A stretch of DNA of 64,000 nt from Prostheceraeus crozeri. Taxonomy: Eukaryota; Platyhelminthes; Polycladida; Euryleptidae. Under the pieces are notes generated by a model that saw only the letters and a program-made list of their open reading frames with translations, was not told the DNA's origin and did no database searches. This document shows positions 59,027 to 64,000 of this stretch, one piece after another (within the stretch, counting starts at the first letter, position 1; the number at the start of each line of letters is the position of its first letter). The position numbers and the translations under genes are program-made. Where the stretch lies: NCBI GenBank assembly GCA_907163375.1, contig CAJQUW010016142.1, positions 186,001 through 250,000 of the forward strand. Reading direction: 5' to 3'.

Positions 59027-59075
59027 TTCAATGTCACTTCCTGGTCAAGCGTAGCGCCGATAACTAGGGTTCCCT
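59027..59075 (-). repeat. P-type element, right inverted repeat
   Basis: Complement of 55816-55864 with one mismatch; begins at the target duplication 59076-59083. Confidence 0.9.
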
Positions 59076-59083
59076 GGCCGCAT

Positions 59084-62000
59084 ACACGCTCAAAACAGAC
59101 GTCTAATATACTGTACCGACTGCAGATGCTGGTAGTGGAAATAGATCACCATAAGTTAAGGAAATTAAAAATGGATATTGCAAAATTGGAATAGTAGAGG
59201 TAAAACATAGAACTGCAAAGATACTGCTACACCGATTACAAGTGAACTAATGTTACACCATATGTGAGACTACACATGGTAGATAATGGAAAGTGGATAA
59301 TGGAGGTAAACAATATAACTACACTGACACTCTACTACTGAAACATAACAGACTTCTATTATTGTCTGACAATGTAAGCTGACCTGTGATGATGGTCAAT
59401 GGCACAAACGAGACCAAATTGGGAACTACTTAGGGAAGTGATAACGCTCCGTCAGTGTCCTTTCGATGGGTTGCATACGAAAATACTGAAATTTCTTGAA
59501 AATATGTCCATGGATAATACGCAATAAAGTGAATAATCACCTGCTTTATCTGAATGGCAGTTGTTTGCATATAAACTTAATCAATATCTGAGACACAGAG
59601 TCCAGAGAAACAATAAATGTTCGAGACCCTGAAACGTTGCACAAATATAACGATAGTAGAAGCTTTTGCTAAAATGAATAGTTAACAGCAGTCGACTAAA
59701 AATGATATGACGGTGCAATGTGAGTGTAAAAAGCGAAAAATGACTTAATCGTTGTCATTCTCTAGATATTCATCTTCATGCGTTTTGAGAACTATTCCAA
59801 GACACATGAAGTATTCGTTAAACTTGAACCAATATTTCGAATGTGCAAGAGAAATTCGATAAGATACGTCTTGTAATCAGTGTCTTAGAGACGCATTTGT
59901 TGTTTGTGAAACTTTGTCGTCTTAGACATAATGAAAATAAATCTCATCTTTGTAAAACACCTCATTGGTTTATTTTCTCTAATAAATTACAGTTCGAATT
60001 CATCGACCACGTAAGTGTTGTCCACCTTTCATGAATTTTGAAATGCGCTTCCATATTTATCTTCCTGCATGTGCCTACATGCCTAACTGATGTATAATCT
60101 TCAGTTTTAAATAGTTAACCATCTCCGAACGACGGATCGATTGATGATGATGATGATGATGTAATTAGATAGCATTTGCGAACGTTATTATTAAATCAAG
60201 GTGATGATGTTGGAAACTATTTATTCTACCGGTTTCGGATAGGAGTGGAACAGCCGCTCTTATCCTTCAACAGGAATAGAAAGACATACAAAAAAATCAA
60301 ATGGTACAAGCATTAAAATATTTGTAAGATATCAGGATTGTATGCATAGAATCATAGACACAGAAGAGATAGAATAGCGCATAGATTCTTTATGTCAATT
60401 AGTAGCGATACTGGTCACAGAGATAGGAGATTTAGGGTCAAATATAGATGACTGTTGTAAGATGTGCTGCGTATTCAAGCCACCAGAATAATCGGGCATT
60501 AATTGGCTTATGAATTTCATTTCTTTTTCGTTGATTTTCATTTCCTTCGATCTTATCCAATGTAGAGACTTAAGAGTTATGTTCTTGATGACCATGTTCG
60601 AAACAGTGAAGTGACACTACTTTACTTTGAGCATTGTGCTTGATGTCAAAGCAAATACTAAATAATGATGTATCATCATCGGTGTCACTGCTGACCAGGA
60701 TTTATGTAGCCTAAACAAAAAGGACCGTTCGACATTAAATCAAGTTATGCGCTCTTGCTGCAGCACCGGGTTGATGTGAAAACCTAAACCTTCTCTATTC
60801 CATGTGCGCTTTAGGTGGGAGCTACGTCATATTATGGACAGCAAACTCTACACGAAAGTCCCGATAGGAATTCTGCATACCACAAATCCAACGCCTTGCT
60901 CCTCATATCTTCATCATTGCAGGCCTTTAGAGATAGCTGGCTGTATTCCCTTCATGATGAACGGATGACTCTTTAGTAATCGTCTATAATCATTCAATTG
61001 GTAACCATCAAGATCATAACACATGGGCCTAATGTTAGATACTAAATCGAGGATCAATTTGTAAAAATAACATTACTTCAAGTAGATAACTGACTTGAAT
61101 TTCACAAGAATCCCGTGCTAAGTCATTGAGAGTCAAATATCTGGAACATGTCTGATCTTTTATTTGTTCAGGAATGAACATGTTAACCTCCTCAGATTCT
61201 ACCTCCTTATCAAAACTTCGAAGCAACATTGACATTCTTCTCCTGACAAACTAAGAAAGTTATGTAAGAGGTAGAATGTTGAGAAGGTCAAACAAGAAAA
61301 TTGAAAAGCTTTGCTGCATTGATTCGGAAGTAAACGCCAGATTATGCAGCAAAACATAACCATAAAGATATACATAAAAATGTAAAAGATTATCATTAGC
61401 GAATGAGCGCTGTCTAGAGATAGAAAATGTCATTGTGGACGCAGTACTGTTGGTATACGAGGCCGTTAGGGCATTCGCCTCACCTCTTCTAGAAAGCTTT
61501 CTGACTCATTTGAGCTGATCTCTGCGATTATGACATGCATTCATATATTGCAACTTTTCATGCTCATTATTCAAATTATCAGGCAATATGCACAACTACA
61601 GAGCGAAAACACAGACGCATTGAAAGAAATGATCCTAGCATGTCTATTCTGTTTTCCTCAGCATTCATTAATTTTAAACAAACTTGTTTCGATGTTTTAT
61701 CGCTTTAATCAGTTTCGACTTTGAAGAGCAATAAGAGAAGTTTACTGGTCAATAGACTGAGAGAAATCAGCGTGACTTTTGTGAGATGTTATCTTGAGCT
61801 CAGGAGAGATCTTTCGTCGTCGCCTAAAGGACATACGGAGGATCATCGCTTAGCTGCACACAAGAACTCACTTCATTAACTCTCAGGAAACACTCTCTAC
61901 GCGTTGACTATCTCACCAAATGTTAGTTAGGAATTATACGAAGATAAATATATCGATCCAAGCTAGCAGAGAATGTATTTCAGTAAATAGAGTGTATAAG

Positions 62001-62471
62001 TCCAAGATTGCTCAATAGACATTGTGACACAGGCAGAAAGTTGATCGACAATAATTCAATCATTCTCTGATTTTTCTAGAAGATTGATGTACAATTGTTG
62101 CAACTTTCTTCTCTGGCATTTCTTTACATATAGACCATTTAAAATTGACGCTAGGTGATCAGAAATTTCCCATATAGACATGGAAACTCTTACGCTTCTT
62201 CCGCTAGATGAACAATATTCCGCAAAATGCTATTTATCGCGTGCTGTATTAGCCTATAGTTGCGTGCAATTTTAAGTGTTCTGTGTAGGCATAGCTTAGC
62301 TATCACTACGAGCTATCACTACTATTTTATGGAAACTATAGTTAAAATCTTTTGAAGATGAATTGTAGAAGGAATATAGTCATATGAATTTTTGCGACAG
62401 ATGACGGGAATTACATACCTTCAGAAATATGTTGATTGATGAATTTATCGTTTATCAAATCTATTTTCCAG
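59084..62471. other. Intron between exons c and d, right part; no gene
   Basis: AT-rich. Small (GAT)n run at about 60144-60162. A tRNA-like A-box word at about 61453-61480 lacks a B box. The intron closes at CTATTTTCCAG (62471). Confidence 0.5.
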
Positions 62472-62570
62472 GGAGAAACCGGATTTGGTTTTGCAATTAT
62501 GGAAGGTAGCTTTTACGACGAGCCGGGGATTTTCATTAAACACGTCACCCCAGACAGCAACGCAGCCAAG
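62472..62570 (+). CDS. MPDZ/PATJ-like multi-PDZ scaffold, exon d (start of next PDZ)
   Basis: A 99-bp, phase 0 to phase 0 exon between TTTTCCAG and GTGAGA. It reads GETGFGFAIMEG, the carboxylate-binding loop (GFGF instead of the usual GLGF), then PGIFIKHVTPDSNAAK, where a DGRL..GD segment would normally follow in the next exon. It continues EILELQVER of exon c, so the two together form the first half of a PDZ domain. The completing exon is not evident before the window ends. Confidence 0.85.
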
Positions 62571-64000
62571 GTGAGATAGAACATTAAAATTTCCGAAATC
62601 TTTGTTTTAGTATTCAATAATAACAAGCCGAAATTGAACACCAGAACAATGAAGTTAAGGGTTTATTCAGAAATGATTTTAATGTTCTAACGATCTCAAA
62701 CCAATTAAGTGAAATGGGAAATTATCAAGGTTCATCAAAGATTTATAACGGAATTATCAAGGAAGCCCATGGAAATGGAAGAGAGAGAATATATTTATTC
62801 ACGGCATATATGCATGTGAATACAATACATACATGATGAATACAATGCGCATGCAACTTGCATCATGCACACAATTTGCTTAGACACATGGGACGCTTAA
62901 GCGGGAAATATTCGACCTAGCAACTCGATTTCCATGCTGGACAGATGAAGTATAACTAAAAACTACGAAAGCGTATAGACAACAATATCTGCTTTCGTAG
63001 TTAATGCGGAATTTAACTAGCAAGCGACTTCAAAAGCTAATCAGGAAAAAGCTATTTTAGTGGTTCCTGAAGCACTGGTCTACAGTTCCAATGTAGCAGT
63101 CTATTCTGTTTTGTCTACTATCCGCAGTCTGGCTTTCTTGCTATCACTGTCTTTGTATCAGTAGTTTTTCTTGCTGCTATCTTCTGTTCTAACCAAAGTA
63201 AAACACTTTGGTTCTAACAATAAAGTCATCTAGAAATTACTAACCAAGGGCGTTAACCAATTAGCGTAAAGGGCTCTATACCTTAATTAAATTATATTTG
63301 TGGAATCGAAAACTCTGTCAATATATTAACCACCGAAAGATAACAGAGCAAAAGATGTTCTAATTATTTGAGTAAGAGAATTTTGATTTTCCAGCGATGC
63401 TTAACTGATCCTTGAATTGTCACAATAAATTTATTAGCAACAATCAAAAATACCGATGGTTTAGGATCAATTGCGTTTTGATAATACCTGCACAAACCTG
63501 TTCAACGTTGTATTACTAAGTGATCATTTCTTAATATTTACTGATAAGAAATTGCTTATCTTCAGAAGAAGAAACCATCCAGCAAGGTAAATGCAGCTCA
63601 AGTAATTACGTGCATCTTAACATGTTCGCATTTGTGAGTGCTTGCGTACAATTGATTATACTTGACGCTATGCGTATCGGCACAATCATAAAATTGGGCA
63701 TGAATAAAGACATTTTATTGTTAAAGTACGTTCAGTTACCTGCGTTCATGAAATTGTGTGAGTCCTTTATTTATAAATTTCATCAAGTAACTGAATGCTC
63801 GAATGTTAGCTGAAGAAAGCGACATATTTCTGTATTTCGTCTATGTAATTTATGCTTGAGGAGAAATCACACAAATGGAAATAATGAATACTCAAATTTT
63901 GGGTAGCTGAACGTAACTTACTCAACCTAAATTACACTGAGTTTAATGACATCGGACAAGGCCGAGCGGTTGAAACTATAGCATGATTGAAATCACCGCA
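62571..64000. other. Intron to window end; no definite exon
   Basis: AT-rich. Contains a 12-bp-arm hairpin (AACTACGAAAGC at 62961-62972, complement at 62991-63002), a candidate 21-nt microexon (63566-63586, see findings) and a tRNA-like word GGCCGAGCGGTT at about 63961 cut off by the window edge. Confidence 0.45.

Larger units (their letters stand above)
55816..59075 (-). mobile_element. Structurally complete P-type (THAP) DNA transposon
   Basis: About 3.26 kb. The ends are nearly perfect inverted repeats: CAGGGAACCCTAGTTATCGG and on for about 47 bp to AGGAAGTGACATT, with one mismatch between the two ends. Flanks TGCCGCAT (55808-55815) and GGCCGCAT (59076-59083) give a 7-of-8 target duplication; P elements make 8-bp duplications. 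A transposase region fills the interior in antisense to the host gene, inside the intron between exons c and d. High arm identity and a readable duplication imply a fairly recent insertion. Confidence 0.88.

Noticed and set aside
61453-61530. tRNA-like A-box region (GGCCGTTAGGGCATTCGCCT)
   Set aside because: No B box and no SINE tail.
63950-64000. tRNA-Ser-like start (GGCCGAGCGGTT) at the window edge
   Set aside because: Cut by the window end, and the anticodon stem does not pair well. It cannot be judged as a gene or a SINE from here.

Overview
The window looks like part of one large, intron-rich animal gene whose introns, and probably upstream flank, are packed with transposable elements. 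The evidence is GT-AG bounded exons encoding PDZ domains, AT-rich non-coding DNA, and a mobile-element mix typical of aquatic invertebrates: Crypton-type tyrosine recombinases, a THAP/P-type DNA transposon, a Penelope-like GIY-YIG element, hAT, Tc1, Gypsy, a CR1/L2-like LINE, tRNA-derived SINEs and many fold-back elements. I cannot name the species. A marine invertebrate, perhaps a deuterostome, is my best guess and it is weak.

The only host gene I can support lies on the + strand and is a multi-PDZ scaffold of the MPDZ/PATJ (MUPP1/INADL) family. Four exons are visible. 31227-31426 and 52232-52405 together form one PDZ domain, split after GDELLE by a 20.8 kb intron. 54670-54867 is a linker leading into the next domain, and 62472-62570 is the first half of that next PDZ domain. 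All internal joins are phase 0 and continue one reading frame. The gene runs off the window on the right and very probably on the left; I recognise no exon of it in 1-31226.

Layout. 1-7.7 kb: no gene; a tRNA-derived SINE (1.6 kb), a short hairpin (2.7 kb), a GC-rich ORF island (4.8-5.5 kb) and a 27-bp minisatellite (5.8-6.1 kb). 7.7-9.9 kb: a TA-flanked inverted-repeat element with internal tandem repeats, apparently nested in a second one. 11-17.2 kb: a SINE, an 826-bp hAT-like element carrying a TA microsatellite, a small MITE and a 450-bp fold-back palindrome. 17.3-19.5 kb: Crypton-like element A. 20.7-21.6 kb: an 837-bp hAT-like element with a perfect 8-bp target duplication. 24.7-27.7 kb: two long-inverted-repeat elements and a degenerate SINE.

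The 20.8 kb intron (31.4-52.2 kb) holds Crypton-like element B (33.6-35.5 kb), a repeat array invaded by a Penelope-like fragment (37.8-40.3 kb), a MITE, a hAT element, a fold-back element (43.0-43.6 kb), a decayed endonuclease-domain fragment (45.6-46.1 kb), a LINE 3' end (47.9-48.3 kb) and a 5'-truncated Gypsy pol (48.7-50.3 kb, antisense). The 2.3 kb intron holds a Tc1-like remnant. The 7.6 kb intron holds a structurally complete, 3.26 kb P-type element (55.8-59.1 kb, antisense) with near-perfect 47-bp inverted repeats and a target duplication.

Most notable: the two Crypton-like elements share an architecture that is unusual for that group. Each has a long hairpin at the left end, a perfect 12-17 bp inverted pair ending in ACCC/GGGT, and repeated copies of a related 12-bp motif near both ends.
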